38,757 nucleotides of DNA. Origin: Pseudomonadota bacterium. GTDB taxonomy: Bacteria; Pseudomonadota; Gammaproteobacteria; JAIEPX01. Positions 8,960 to 17,352 of this stretch are shown here, piece after piece; positions within the stretch are counted from its first letter, which is position 1; each line of letters begins with the position of its first letter. Below the pieces are notes generated by a model, which ran no database searches, was not told where the DNA came from, and was given only the letters and a program-made list of their open reading frames with translations. Position numbers and translations under genes: made by a program. Location: contig JAKORL010000227.1 in assembly GCA_029777855.1 (NCBI GenBank), positions 1 to 38,757 on the forward strand. The letters are read 5' to 3'.

Positions 8960-10903
8960 ATGTCAGCTCAGAATATTACCCAAAAGATTATTTCTTCTCA
9001 TTTGCTCGAAGGGGAAATGATACCTGGCAAGGAAATAGCTCTAAAAATCGATCAAACCCTCACCCAGGATGCCACAGGGACGTTGGTGATGCTGGAGTTA
9101 GAGGCAATGGGGTTGGATCGTGTCAAAACAGAATTATCAGCTCAATACGTGGATCATAATCTTATCCAAGAAGACTTTAAAAATGGCGATGACCACCTAT
9201 TCTTACAGTCCGCCTGTCAACGATTTGGCATCTGGTTTAGTCGACCTGGAAATGGGGTTAGCCACCCTCTCCATATGCAGCGCTTTGGGAAACCTGGAAA
9301 AACACTATTAGGTGCCGATAGCCATACTTGTGCTGCTGGATCTCTTGGGATGCTAGCCATGGGTGCTGGCGGCCTTGAGGTCGCCATGGCGATGGCAGGA
9401 CACCCCTTTTACGTCAAAATGCCTAAAGTGTTTGGTGTTAAGCTTGTGGGTGAATTGCCTGATTGGGTAAGTGCTAAAGATATTATTCTCGAGCTTTTAA
9501 GAAGACATTCAGTGAAAGGTGGGGTTGGTTGTGTCATGGAGTACTTTGGACCAGGTTTGAAACAGCTCAATGCCATGGATCGGCACGTGATTGCCAATAT
9601 GGGTGCAGAATTAGGCGCCACCGGAACCTTATTCCCTGCTGATGAAGCCGTTCGCCAATTCCTGAAGGATCAAGGTCGTGAAGCTGATTACTTTGAATTA
9701 TTGTCTGATGAAGGGGCGCAGTATGATCGTGAAGATACCATTGATTTGTCGACCTTAGAGCCTTTGATCGCAAAACCTTCGAGTCCGGACAAGGTTGTAA
9801 AGGTACGTGAAATTGCAGGCGAGCCCATCTATCAAGCTTACATTGGATCTTCGGCCAATCCAGGCTATCGCGATTTTGCTCTACCAGCCATGATGGTGAA
9901 AAATAAGACCGTTCATCCCAGTGTTTCTTTCGATATTAATCCTGCCTCACGAAATTCACTAGAGGAAATGGTTGAAAATGGCGTTCTAAGCGATCTGATT
10001 CATTCTGGAGCTCGAATTCATCAGGCTGGCTGTAATGGATGCATTGGTATGGGGCAAGCTCCAGCGACCGGTAGAAACAGTTTAAGAACGGGTCCACGGA
10101 ATTTCCCAGGTCGGTCCGGAACTCTAGACGATAGCGTGTTTTTATGCAGCCCAGAAACAGCCACAGCCTCTGCATTGACAGGGAAAATCACTGACCCACG
10201 GGATCTAGGTATCCCCTACCCAACCATTAGCGGCCCAAAACGTAGCATCATCAACAATGCTATGCTTCAAGAACCCGTTGCTCAAGAACAAGCGCTAAAA
10301 GTTCAATTAATTAAGGGGCCTAATATTGCGTCCATCCCAGAATTGAGCAAATTACCTCAGCGCATTGAATTACCCATATTATTGAAGGTCGGAGACAATA
10401 TTACCACCGATGAAATTATGCCTGCTGGTGCGCGCGTGCTTCCGTATCGAAGCAATATTCCAAAAATCAGTGAATTTGTTTTTGATATCATTGACCCCAC
10501 ATACCCTGATCGTGCTCAAAGCATTCACAAAAATGGTGGACACATTATTGTAGGCGGAGAAAACTATGGCCAGGGATCCAGTCGTGAACACGCAGCCCTT
10601 GCGCCACGTTATTTAGGATTGCATGCTGTCATCACAAAAAGCTTTGCACGTATTCACTGGCAAAATTTAGTTAACTTTGGAATATTACCTCTCACTTTTA
10701 AAAATCCTGATGATTATCTTCAAATTCAATTAGGCGACGTTCTTATTTTAGAAAATATTCACGACTCTTTGAGAAAGGGTAATACACTCACAGCGACTGT
10801 GCCTGGTAGCAATTTTACCTTCACTCTCGAGCATGCTCTTTCTCCGCGTCAAATTGATATTTTAATTGCTGGTGGATTGATTAATTGGGTGAAGCATCAG
10901 TAG
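8960..10903 (+). CDS. acn: Aconitate hydratase, short (about 650-residue) form
   Basis: The enzyme isomerises citrate to isocitrate via cis-aconitate using a [4Fe-4S] cluster. The ATG at 8960 has AAGGAG seven bases upstream, preferred over the in-frame TTG at 8942, and gives 647 residues. Cluster cysteines are visible in ADSHTCAAGSLG (C124) and in AGCNGCIGMG (near residue 365). The C-terminal swivel domain (about 480-647) has DNITTDEIMPAG and the YGQGSSREHAA active-site loop. At 647 residues it is well below the roughly 890 of AcnA. It resembles the compact LeuC-LeuD-like aconitases, so homoaconitase or isopropylmalate isomerase activity cannot be fully excluded. The neighbouring fumC supports a TCA role. 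Confidence 0.9.
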   Translation: MSAQNITQKIISSHLLEGEMIPGKEIALKIDQTLTQDATGTLVMLELEAMGLDRVKTELSAQYVDHNLIQEDFKNGDDHLFLQSACQRFGIWFSRPGNGVSHPLHMQRFGKPGKTLLGADSHTCAAGSLGMLAMGAGGLEVAMAMAGHPFYVKMPKVFGVKLVGELPDWVSAKDIILELLRRHSVKGGVGCVMEYFGPGLKQLNAMDRHVIANMGAELGATGTLFPADEAVRQFLKDQGREADYFELLSDEGAQYDREDTIDLSTLEPLIAKPSSPDKVVKVREIAGEPIYQAYIGSSANPGYRDFALPAMMVKNKTVHPSVSFDINPASRNSLEEMVENGVLSDLIHSGARIHQAGCNGCIGMGQAPATGRNSLRTGPRNFPGRSGTLDDSVFLCSPETATASALTGKITDPRDLGIPYPTISGPKRSIINNAMLQEPVAQEQALKVQLIKGPNIASIPELSKLPQRIELPILLKVGDNITTDEIMPAGARVLPYRSNIPKISEFVFDIIDPTYPDRAQSIHKNGGHIIVGGENYGQGSSREHAALAPRYLGLHAVITKSFARIHWQNLVNFGILPLTFKNPDDYLQIQLGDVLILENIHDSLRKGNTLTATVPGSNFTFTLEHALSPRQIDILIAGGLINWVKHQ

Positions 10904-10916
10904 ATTAGGAGTAAAG

Positions 10917-11153
10917 ATGAGTATTAAAAAATATTTAGTATATCAGTTTGATAACTCTTTTAGTGCGCATATGACAATAATTAAACTAGAGCTTCAAACA
11001 GACTTAGGCAACGGCCGTTTTGATCTTAAATCTGAATATACAACTTATGAAGAAGCTAACAAATGTTTAGATCAAAACAGGCAGGGCTGGGGGTATTATG
11101 CAATATTCACTTTTGAAGATGAAAAATTGACCAATATAGAGCTAATTAAGTAA
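10917..11153 (+). CDS. Small unknown protein (78 residues)
   Basis: I do not recognise this protein. The ATG sits 13 bases after the aconitase stop with a good AGGAG site, so it is probably the last gene of that transcript. It is soluble, with no signal peptide or membrane helix. It reads as alternating beta-prone and polar stretches (KKYLVYQF, MTIIKLELQT, GWGYYAIFTFEDE), suggesting a small alpha/beta fold. No cysteine cluster or known motif is seen. Its position and ribosome site make a real gene likely; its function is unknown. Confidence 0.65.
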   Translation: MSIKKYLVYQFDNSFSAHMTIIKLELQTDLGNGRFDLKSEYTTYEEANKCLDQNRQGWGYYAIFTFEDEKLTNIELIK

Positions 11154-11222
11154 TTAAGGGTAAGTAGACTTAGGATTAGAACAGTTCTACAAATCTCTAT
11201 GAGCAGAACTCCAAAAAGTTTT

Positions 11223-11271
11223 CTGGATCGCTTCGCTTCGTTAGCGCCACCCCTGGGTAGCTCGCGATGAC
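11223..11271. repeat. Intergenic palindromic repeat-like element
   Basis: The element begins CTGGATCGCTTCGCTTCG and ends GCTCGCGATGAC. ATCGC and GCGAT arms can pair. It lies between the convergent 78-residue gene and mmsB. Its ends resemble those of the stretch at 5678-5730. The wording is typical of dispersed repetitive elements in bacteria; copy number elsewhere is unknown. Confidence 0.45.
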
Positions 11272-11345
11272 TAGGTCTAAATTATCCCGCAGCGATAAAA
11301 CTTCGTTCGTGATTAATTCTAAATCAAATTTTCTTTTAATTATAT

Positions 11346-12230
11346 TTACGATTTTAATAACTTAATGATGCCTGAAAAGTCGAGCTGAGCGTTTCCGGCG
11401 TTGTTGAAGAGCATATAAAGCTCAGTAGCTTCTGCGCCCAAAGGCGTTGGAACGTTGGCGTACTGGGCGGCATTTTGGCTGAGCTGAAGGTCTTTTAGCA
11501 TCATTTGGGCAGTGAAACCAGGTTGGTAGTTGTTATTTGCTGGAGAGGTTGGGACGAGTCCAGCGACGGGACAATAGGAAGTGAGTGACCAACATTGACC
11601 AGAGGCGTTGCTCGCAACTTCGAAAAATTTCTCTGGAGATAGACCTAATTTTTCGGCGAGCACAAATGCTTCACTCACAGCAATCATTGAAATACCTAAC
11701 ACCATATTGTTGCAAATTTTGGCTGCTTGACCATTACCCGCAGCTCCAGTGTAAATAATTCGTTTTCCAAGTATTTCAAGATATTTTTTCCCGCGTTCAA
11801 AATCTTTTTCTGCTCCACCAACCATGATCGTTAATGAAGCATTTTCTGCGCCAGTAACGCCACCTGACACCGGTGCGTCTAACATGGCAATTCCTCTTTT
11901 TTCACATTCAGCATGTAATGCTCTGCTAGTGGCAATATCGATAGAAGAGCTATCAATATATAACGTATCTTGATTTAGAGTAGAAAAAAATCCGTGTTCG
12001 CCGTGACAAACTTTGCTAACCTGCTCACCTGTTTGCAACATCGTAAATACCACATCAGCATTTTTCGCAACATCGCTCGGTGTATCGCAAGGAATAGCCC
12101 CAAATTCTACACAGGAATGAATCGCTTGAGGCATAATATCAAATACTTGCACTTGAAAACCCGCTTCAACCAGGTGTTTGACCATAGGTTTTCCCATGTG
12201 CCCTAATCCTATAAATCCAATTCTTTTCAT
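11346..12230 (-). CDS. mmsB: 3-hydroxyisobutyrate dehydrogenase
   Basis: The enzyme oxidises 3-hydroxyisobutyrate to methylmalonate semialdehyde with NAD+ in valine breakdown. The 294-residue protein opens with the Rossmann motif GFIGLGHMGKPM. It has the family's substrate loop DAPVSGGVTGAENASLTIMVGG and the catalytic-lysine stretch GNGQAAKICNNMVLG. Two ATGs overlap the mmsA stop, at 12236 and 12230. The second has GGGAG at ideal spacing and gives the usual MKRIGFIG start. The ATGA overlap with mmsA, which encodes the next enzyme, indicates translational coupling. Related beta-hydroxyacid dehydrogenases look similar, but the partner gene decides the assignment. Confidence 0.93.
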   Translation of the reverse strand: MKRIGFIGLGHMGKPMVKHLVEAGFQVQVFDIMPQAIHSCVEFGAIPCDTPSDVAKNADVVFTMLQTGEQVSKVCHGEHGFFSTLNQDTLYIDSSSIDIATSRALHAECEKRGIAMLDAPVSGGVTGAENASLTIMVGGAEKDFERGKKYLEILGKRIIYTGAAGNGQAAKICNNMVLGISMIAVSEAFVLAEKLGLSPEKFFEVASNASGQCWSLTSYCPVAGLVPTSPANNNYQPGFTAQMMLKDLQLSQNAAQYANVPTPLGAEATELYMLFNNAGNAQLDFSGIIKLLKS

Positions 12231-12232
12231 TA

Positions 12233-13729
12233 TCATTCTCCCGTTGGAATTTTAAATTCTACACCATGTGCTTGGGTAGGCCATGTAGAAGTAACGGTTT
12301 TTAATTTTGTGTAAAATTGTACGCCTTCAGGACCATGCAAATGCAAGTCTGAGAAAATTGAGTTTTTCCACCCACCAAAACTAAATTGTGCGGCAGGAAC
12401 AGGAATAGGAATGTTAACGCCAACCATTCCTGCTTGTACTCTTAATGTAAATTCTCGTGCAATACTCGCATCTGAAGTAAATATGGCAGTTCCGTTACCA
12501 TAAGGATTATTATTGATTAATGCTAATGCTTCAGAGAAATTATTGACGCGAACAATGCATAGAACTGGACCGAAAATTTCATTTTTATATATACTCATTT
12601 CCGGTGTGACAAAATCAAATAAGTTCGCTCCCAGAAAATTTCCATTAGGATATACTTTAGATTGAAAATCACGACCGTCGATGATGAGTTTTGCACCTTC
12701 ATTAACACCTTGATTAATTAATCCTAATACACGTTCACGATGTTCTTTAGTGATTAATGGACCCATCGCAACTGAAGGTTCAGATCCAGCTCCGATTTTT
12801 AGCGTAGGGATAAGGGCTTTGAATTTATTGATAAATTCTTCCACAGTTTTTTCACCGACAATCACGGCAACAGAAATTGCCATGCACCTCTCCCCTGCCG
12901 ATCCATAGGCTGCACCGAAAATAGCATTAGCTGCGTGCTCCATATTAGCATCAGGCATAACAACCGCATGATTTTTTGCACCACCGAATGTCTGCACTCT
13001 TTTGTGATGTTGGATAGCTGTATCATGGATATATTTTGCAACGGGCGTAGAGCCTACTGCACTCACCGCTTTTACATCAGGATGAGTAATTAAAGTGTCT
13101 ACCGCGTTTTTATCACCATGAACGACATTTAAAACCCCATCGGGCAATCCTGCGGCTTGCATTAATTCAGCTAATTTTACTGACACTGAAGGATCACGTT
13201 CAGAAGGTTTTAAAACAAAGGTATTTCCGCACGCAATAGCAATCGGAAACATCCAAAGTGGAATCATAATGGGAAAATTAAATGGTGTAATACCTACACA
13301 AACACCCAGAGGTTGCCTTAAAGAATACGCATCGGTATTTGTCCCCACTGATGCACTAAAATCAGTTTGTAAGTGTTTAGAAATTCCGCACGCATAATCC
13401 ACTACGGCAATTCCTCTTTGAACTGAACCTTTGGCATCGGAAAGCGTTTTTCCATGTTCTTCCATCACTAGATGCGCCAAGGCATCAGTATGTTGATCCA
13501 ATAAATATTTAAATCGGAATAATATTTGACTACGCTTGGATGGCGTGGTGCTCGCCCAAGATGGAAAGGCTGTTTTTGCAGCGTCTATAGCTGCTTCAAT
13601 ATCCAGACTATTGGCATAAATAACGCGTTTATGAGCTGTATTGGTAAGTGGGTCGATTAACGGCACCCACTGATTGCCCTGACCAGCAGTCTTTTGACCA
13701 TTAATAAAGTGATAGACATCCTTGTTCAT
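12233..13729 (-). CDS. mmsA: Methylmalonate-semialdehyde dehydrogenase (CoA-acylating)
   Basis: This 498-residue member of the aldehyde dehydrogenase superfamily converts methylmalonate semialdehyde to propionyl-CoA (NAD+, CoA). It has GITPFNFPIMIPLWM and the MmsA-typical FGGAKNHAVVMPDA in place of the usual ALDH glutamate motif. The nucleophile C282 is in SAGERCMAIS, and EIFGPVLCIVRV follows. The ATG at 13729 follows GGGAG. It is the first gene of a two-gene operon with mmsB, completing the end of the valine pathway and suggesting use of host amino acids as carbon source. No regulator gene is adjacent. Confidence 0.96.
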   Translation of the reverse strand: MNKDVYHFINGQKTAGQGNQWVPLIDPLTNTAHKRVIYANSLDIEAAIDAAKTAFPSWASTTPSKRSQILFRFKYLLDQHTDALAHLVMEEHGKTLSDAKGSVQRGIAVVDYACGISKHLQTDFSASVGTNTDAYSLRQPLGVCVGITPFNFPIMIPLWMFPIAIACGNTFVLKPSERDPSVSVKLAELMQAAGLPDGVLNVVHGDKNAVDTLITHPDVKAVSAVGSTPVAKYIHDTAIQHHKRVQTFGGAKNHAVVMPDANMEHAANAIFGAAYGSAGERCMAISVAVIVGEKTVEEFINKFKALIPTLKIGAGSEPSVAMGPLITKEHRERVLGLINQGVNEGAKLIIDGRDFQSKVYPNGNFLGANLFDFVTPEMSIYKNEIFGPVLCIVRVNNFSEALALINNNPYGNGTAIFTSDASIAREFTLRVQAGMVGVNIPIPVPAAQFSFGGWKNSIFSDLHLHGPEGVQFYTKLKTVTSTWPTQAHGVEFKIPTGE

Positions 13730-13753
13730 TGGTAACTCCCTAACCCTACTCTC

Positions 13754-13759
13754 ATTATA
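13754..13759 (-). promoter_or_regulatory. Candidate -10 element of the mmsA-mmsB operon
   Basis: A perfect TATAAT on the minus strand lies 25 bases before the mmsA ATG in an AT-rich leader. No good -35 hexamer stands at the right distance, so the site may need an activator or may be coincidental. Confidence 0.4.
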
Positions 13760-13827
13760 GTATAATTTTAATTTTTGTTTCTATTTAAATTGATTTTAGT
13801 AATTGCTGAAACAAGGTAGAAATATGA

Positions 13828-14034
13828 TTATTTTTTCAGTTTTTTCGCAATCATCATGAATATCAGCATGAGTACAAAACTGCCTACGATAGCATACAAA
13901 TTTAATTCATGAGTTAATACCACATATTTTGTATGTAAAGGCAGCATGCCCATATACTCTATCACAATATGGCTTATACCATGAAAAAACGAAGCGCCTG
14001 CTAAAAATATCATTAAATCTCTGATAAAACGCAT
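13828..14034 (-). CDS. Small two-helix membrane protein (68 residues)
   Basis: I do not recognise a specific family. The ATG is preceded by AGAGGTGA at good spacing. The protein has two hydrophobic segments, about residues 5-30 (LMIFLAGASFFHGISHIVIEYMG) and 45-64 (YAIVGSFVLMLIFMMIA). A short polar loop lies between them, and the tail is positive (KKLKK). This is typical of small inner-membrane proteins with both ends in the cytoplasm. It lies alone between mmsA and the pilin-like genes. The ribosome site and hydrophobic periodicity make a real gene likely. Confidence 0.6.
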   Translation of the reverse strand: MRFIRDLMIFLAGASFFHGISHIVIEYMGMLPLHTKYVVLTHELNLYAIVGSFVLMLIFMMIAKKLKK

Positions 14035-14161
14035 AAGTCACCTCTTAAGTAAATGGTTAGTAAGAATCTCTGTCTGTCTGTATTTAATTATAGCCTACTA
14101 ATCAGGTTTTTGCCTGGCTCCAGCAGGGTGTGAAATAGGAACTAGGGTAGAATCATATTAA

Positions 14162-14311
14162 TTAAGTTTTGCAATTTCCTTCAAAAGCTTGGAGACTAAG
14201 GCTATCCTGTTTAAGCGTTTCAAGAGCGCTAAACAATAATAACGAGGATAACATTAAAAAGATCATGACAATAATCAGGGTATGCCCCTCTGCTCTATTA
14301 TTGATTTTCAT
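14162..14311 (-). CDS. PilX-like mini prepilin (49 residues)
   Basis: A short leader MKINNRAEG ends in the glycine expected before prepilin peptidase cleavage. It is followed by HTLIIVMIFLMLSSLLLFSA, the hydrophobic helix of a type IV prepilin, and ETLKQDSLSLQAFEGN, which resembles the start of PilX minor pilins. The protein stops about 40 residues into the mature form and has no globular domain. The ATG overlaps the stop of the PilW-like gene by 14 bases, implying coupling. It could be a relic of pilX or a true helix-only pilin. The leader and helix are seen; the function is inferred from family knowledge. Confidence 0.6.
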   Translation of the reverse strand: MKINNRAEGHTLIIVMIFLMLSSLLLFSALETLKQDSLSLQAFEGNCKT

Positions 14312-14909
14312 TGTGTGATCCTAATTTTATTCTAAATTTCCATTGATGATGATTTCCCATTAGCAGAAGGTGCTCCAATAACGGTTTGGATTTAAATTGT
14401 ATTGTAAATTCTATGGCTTCTATAGAAGCCCAATCTTTGACCTCAGCAGCAATGAGACACGATTGGGTATTTACCTTGCTGCAGTAAGCCAGGGAAAACA
14501 GTTGTAAATCATCGATTAAACACTCACGTCGATTATTGTTTTTTTGAAAATAGACAGCAACAGTTTTTTTGTTTTCAGATAGGACGCTATAAAAATGAAC
14601 AGGTATCATTGTTGGAATAAGACCATCGTAAGAGCAAATTCTAATTGAAAGCCTAGGATCTTTAACAGTCGATACAGGCTGCAGTGCTTGTTCTTGATGA
14701 ATTTCGTTTCCACAAGCTTGTGATGGCAAAAGTGCTGAGTGAAGCATAGCTCTTACAAACCCAACGAAAAAACGAATTTGAGATTGTTCTTCTGAAAGAG
14801 CGCACTGAGCTCGATGTAGTTTAGAGATTAATAAAAAGCTTTGCATAGAACCCAGCGTAATCACAACGCTAATGGCCATTGATATTATCCACTGTGCTAG
14901 AGTGGCCAT
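14298..14909 (-). CDS. PilW-like type IV pilus minor pilin-like protein
   Basis: The 203-residue protein has an N-terminal hydrophobic helix (residues 3-28) whose pattern TLAQWIISMAISVVITLG aligns with the SLVELMVALAIG start of PilW-type minor pilins. The protein begins directly at the helix, lacking a leader and cleavage glycine, and Q stands where pilins carry Glu5. The remaining 170 residues are soluble with several cysteines, as in minor pilins. Its ends overlap both neighbours, a PilV-like gene upstream and a PilX-like gene downstream, matching pilV-pilW-pilX order. PilY1, PilE and FimT are not in this window. The family call is moderate and rests on order and helix pattern. Confidence 0.6.
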   Translation of the reverse strand: MATLAQWIISMAISVVITLGSMQSFLLISKLHRAQCALSEEQSQIRFFVGFVRAMLHSALLPSQACGNEIHQEQALQPVSTVKDPRLSIRICSYDGLIPTMIPVHFYSVLSENKKTVAVYFQKNNNRRECLIDDLQLFSLAYCSKVNTQSCLIAAEVKDWASIEAIEFTIQFKSKPLLEHLLLMGNHHQWKFRIKLGSHNENQ

Positions 14910-15049
14910 TCAGTCGCAGACATCGATTTAATAATTGCAAAGGTCTGTTTGTAACAGGTTTTTTCTTTTTGTAGATAGATCGTCATTATATTCAGATGAG
15001 TTATGCTGATTATTAAAGAAAGGCTTATGCTGATAAGAATTTCTGTCAT
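14897..15049 (-). CDS. PilV-like mini pilin (50 residues), leader missing
   Basis: The ATG at 15049 has GGGAGA upstream and gives MTEILISISLSLIISITHLN. This matches PilV-type prepilins from mature residue 3 on (MxEVL), with the conserved glutamate at the right place. The leader peptide and glycine are absent. In frame upstream lie an ATG (15088) and a TAA (15065-15067). The protein ends after a Lys/Cys-containing segment without a globular domain, and its stop overlaps the PilW-like start by 13 bases. It may be a decayed pilV. The ribosome site and overlaps argue that translation of the set is retained. Confidence 0.5.
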   Translation of the reverse strand: MTEILISISLSLIISITHLNIMTIYLQKEKTCYKQTFAIIKSMSATEWPL

Positions 15050-15131
15050 CGATTTCTCCCAGTATTAAACAGGGAGAAATGATTTCATAATTCAATGATA
15101 AAAAACATACCGTAGTAGGAGAACGAGGTCA

Positions 15132-15159
15132 GGGATGGGGGCAGGTTTGCTCCCATCCC
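15132..15159 (-). terminator. Hairpin downstream of htpG
   Basis: GGGATGGGGGCA (15132-15143) and TGCTCCCATCCC (15148-15159) form an 11-pair stem with one mismatch and a four-base loop. It starts seven bases past the htpG stop. No T run follows on the minus strand, so it may be a weak terminator or a 3'-end stabiliser. Confidence 0.5.
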
Positions 15160-15165
15160 CTCCGT

Positions 15166-17058
15166 CTATCGACTCAACAATTGATTAAGTCTTTTCACGT
15201 AAGTGCCAGGATCCTCTAATTGACCGCCCTCAGCAAGTAAGGCTGAATCAAAAATAACATGAGACCAACGAGAAAAGTTTTCATCATCTTGTTCATTTTT
15301 AAGACGAACAATAAACGGATGTTTAGGATTCACTTCGAGTATAGGCTTTGAATCCATGAAATTCTGCCCTGCAGCTTTTAACATACGTTGTAAGTGAGCA
15401 CTCATTTCATTTTCATCACTGACTAAACAAGCTGGTGAATCGGTTAATCGATGTGTGATTCGAATTTCTTTAACCTTGTTTTCTCCTAAAGCGTCCTTCA
15501 TTTGTTTGAGCACGCTATCGAAATCTTTTTCGACTTGTTTTTCTTCTTCTTTTTCTTCTTCTGTTGTTCCGATATCGACATCGCCTTTGCTGACAGACTG
15601 AAGTTTCTTGCCATCAAATTCGGTGAGATGTGCCACTAACCATTCATCAACTCGATCCATCAAGAATAATACTTCAATACCTTTTTTGCGGAAAATTTCC
15701 AAATGTGGACTATTTTTGCAGGCATTAAATGTTTCTGCTGTAACATAATATATTTTATCCTGGTCGGGTTTCATACGACTGACATAATCTGTCAACGAAA
15801 CGCTCTGATCGGCTGTGTCAGTATGTGTAGAAGCAAAACGGAATAATTTAGCCACTTTTTCCCGATTTTCATAATCTTCAGCCGGTGCTTCTTTGAGGAC
15901 GTTACCAAATTGGGTCCAGAAATCTTTATATTTTTCTGGTTCATTGCTTGCAATATTTTCCAATAAATCCAAAATCCGCTTGGTACATGCTGTTTTTATT
16001 TGATCAATTACTTTATCACTTTGTAAAATTTCTCGAGAGACATTTAATGGTAAGTCGTTGGAATCCACAATACCACGAACAAAGCGCATGTAGTTTGGAA
16101 GTAGATGTTCTGCATCATCCATGATAAATACACGTTGAACATACAATTTGAGGCCGTGCCTAGAATCTCGATTAAAAAGATCAAAAGGTGCTCTCTTCGG
16201 AACGTATAAGAGACTTGTATAATCAAGTCGACCTTCTACTTTATTGTGTGCCCATGATAATGGCTCTTCAAAATCATGTGAAATGTGCTTATACAGATCT
16301 TTGTATTGCTCATCGGTAATTTGAGATTTTGGCATTGTCCATAGTGCTTTTGCCTGGTTTACAACTTCTTCCTCAATACGCTTTTCAGGTTTTTCACCTT
16401 CTTTAGCGTCGTCAGAGGCGATTTCAACTTCACGGTTCATCATGATAGGCAATAAAATATGATCAGAATATTTCTTAATGATATTTCGTAATCGGTAGCC
16501 ATCTAAAAATTCGTCTTCCTCTTTTTTTAGATGCAGAATAATTTCAGTACCACGTTGAGGACGACTGATATATTCCATAGTGAATGTGCCCTGTCCGTCA
16601 GATTCCCAACGTACACCTTGGTCTTGGGCTAGCCCTGCGCGGCGAGTTAATACAGTCACTTTATCAGCAACGACAAATGCAGAATAAAACCCTACACCAA
16701 ATTGACCGATCATTTGACGATCTTTTGCTTGATCTTTGGTGAGATTATTCAAAAATTCTCTTGTGCCAGATTTCGCGATTGTACCAATATTAGCAATAAG
16801 CTCATCATGGCTCATACCGATGCCGTTATCACGGATAGTAATGGTGCGAGCTGTTTTATCAAAGCTTACCCAGACTTTGAGGTCAGGATCATTTTCTAAA
16901 AGTGCTGGATCTGCGATTGATTCGAAACGCAGTTTATCGGCCGCGTCTGAAGCGTTTGAAATTAGTTCTCGTAAAAAGATTTCTTTATTACTATAAAGCG
17001 AATGCGTTACTAAATGGAGTAACTGTTTTACCTCGGCTTGAAAACTCATCGTTTCCAT
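15166..17058 (-). CDS. htpG: Chaperone HtpG (bacterial Hsp90)
   Basis: HtpG is an ATP-driven cytosolic chaperone dimer. The start [14 protein letters not shown] at 17058 is preceded by GAGGAG and matches the family better than the [10 protein letters not shown] extension, giving 630 residues. The GHKL ATP site is complete: [31 protein letters not shown], and [12 protein letters not shown]. The middle domain follows with [11 protein letters not shown], then a C-terminal dimerisation domain. An acidic [13 protein letters not shown] linker lies near residue 500. A heat-shock-type promoter is visible upstream. The gene is separate from the rpoS transcript. Confidence 0.97.
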   Translation of the reverse strand: METMSFQAEVKQLLHLVTHSLYSNKEIFLRELISNASDAADKLRFESIADPALLENDPDLKVWVSFDKTARTITIRDNGIGMSHDELIANIGTIAKSGTREFLNNLTKDQAKDRQMIGQFGVGFYSAFVVADKVTVLTRRAGLAQDQGVRWESDGQGTFTMEYISRPQRGTEIILHLKKEEDEFLDGYRLRNIIKKYSDHILLPIMMNREVEIASDDAKEGEKPEKRIEEEVVNQAKALWTMPKSQITDEQYKDLYKHISHDFEEPLSWAHNKVEGRLDYTSLLYVPKRAPFDLFNRDSRHGLKLYVQRVFIMDDAEHLLPNYMRFVRGIVDSNDLPLNVSREILQSDKVIDQIKTACTKRILDLLENIASNEPEKYKDFWTQFGNVLKEAPAEDYENREKVAKLFRFASTHTDTADQSVSLTDYVSRMKPDQDKIYYVTAETFNACKNSPHLEIFRKKGIEVLFLMDRVDEWLVAHLTEFDGKKLQSVSKGDVDIGTTEEEKEEEKQVEKDFDSVLKQMKDALGENKVKEIRITHRLTDSPACLVSDENEMSAHLQRMLKAAGQNFMDSKPILEVNPKHPFIVRLKNEQDDENFSRWSHVIFDSALLAEGGQLEDPGTYVKRLNQLLSR

Positions 17059-17121
17059 TGTGTATATCTCCTCAATATGTTTATACAATAGGCTAGCTCA
17101 CAATGAGCAATGCCATGTCTG

Positions 17122-17151
17122 TTAGATAGGGGCAGAACGTGAAATTTCAAG
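17122..17151 (-). promoter_or_regulatory. Sigma-32 (RpoH) heat-shock promoter of htpG
   Basis: On the minus strand CTTGAAA (17151-17145) is followed, 12 bases on, by CCCCTATCTA (17132 down). This closely fits the sigma-32 consensus CTTGAA...CCCCATnT, and the 12-base spacing equals that of E. coli groE. It lies 64 bases upstream of the htpG ATG, so heat induction of htpG is expected. Confidence 0.75.
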
Positions 17152-17269
17152 AATAAAGGATTGTCAAATAAAAACTGGACTTTTGATACCAGGTCAAAGC
17201 TCAAAATTCACTATAACTGATTACTATGCAAAATGAAATTATGTGAAGTTGATAGCAATTTCATAGAAG

Positions 17270-17294
17270 AACTAACAACTAAAGATGCGACGAC
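17270..17294. repeat. 25-base motif, copy 1 (downstream of rpoS)
   Basis: AACTAACAACTAAAG followed by ATGCGACGAC recurs with one mismatch at 37060-37084. Both copies lie just past the 3' end of a minus-strand gene (rpoS and the Sel1 gene). Function unknown. Confidence 0.6.
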
Positions 17295-17301
17295 GGACTA
17301 A

Positions 17302-17330
17302 GGGGCACGTGCCTAGCATGCACGCGCCCC
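17302..17330 (-). terminator. Probable rpoS terminator hairpin
   Basis: GGGGCACGTGC (17302-17312) and GCACGCGCCCC (17320-17330) form an 11-pair stem with one G-T pair and a seven-base loop, 23 bases after the rpoS stop. Only a short TTAG follows it, so intrinsic termination strength is uncertain. Confidence 0.55.
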
Positions 17331-17352
17331 GATGCTCCCCACTATACGAGAA

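Noticed and set aside
11346-13729. mmsAB as a horizontally acquired catabolic island
   Set aside because: There are no flanking mobile genes, base composition resembles the neighbours, and the pathway is common in gammaproteobacteria.
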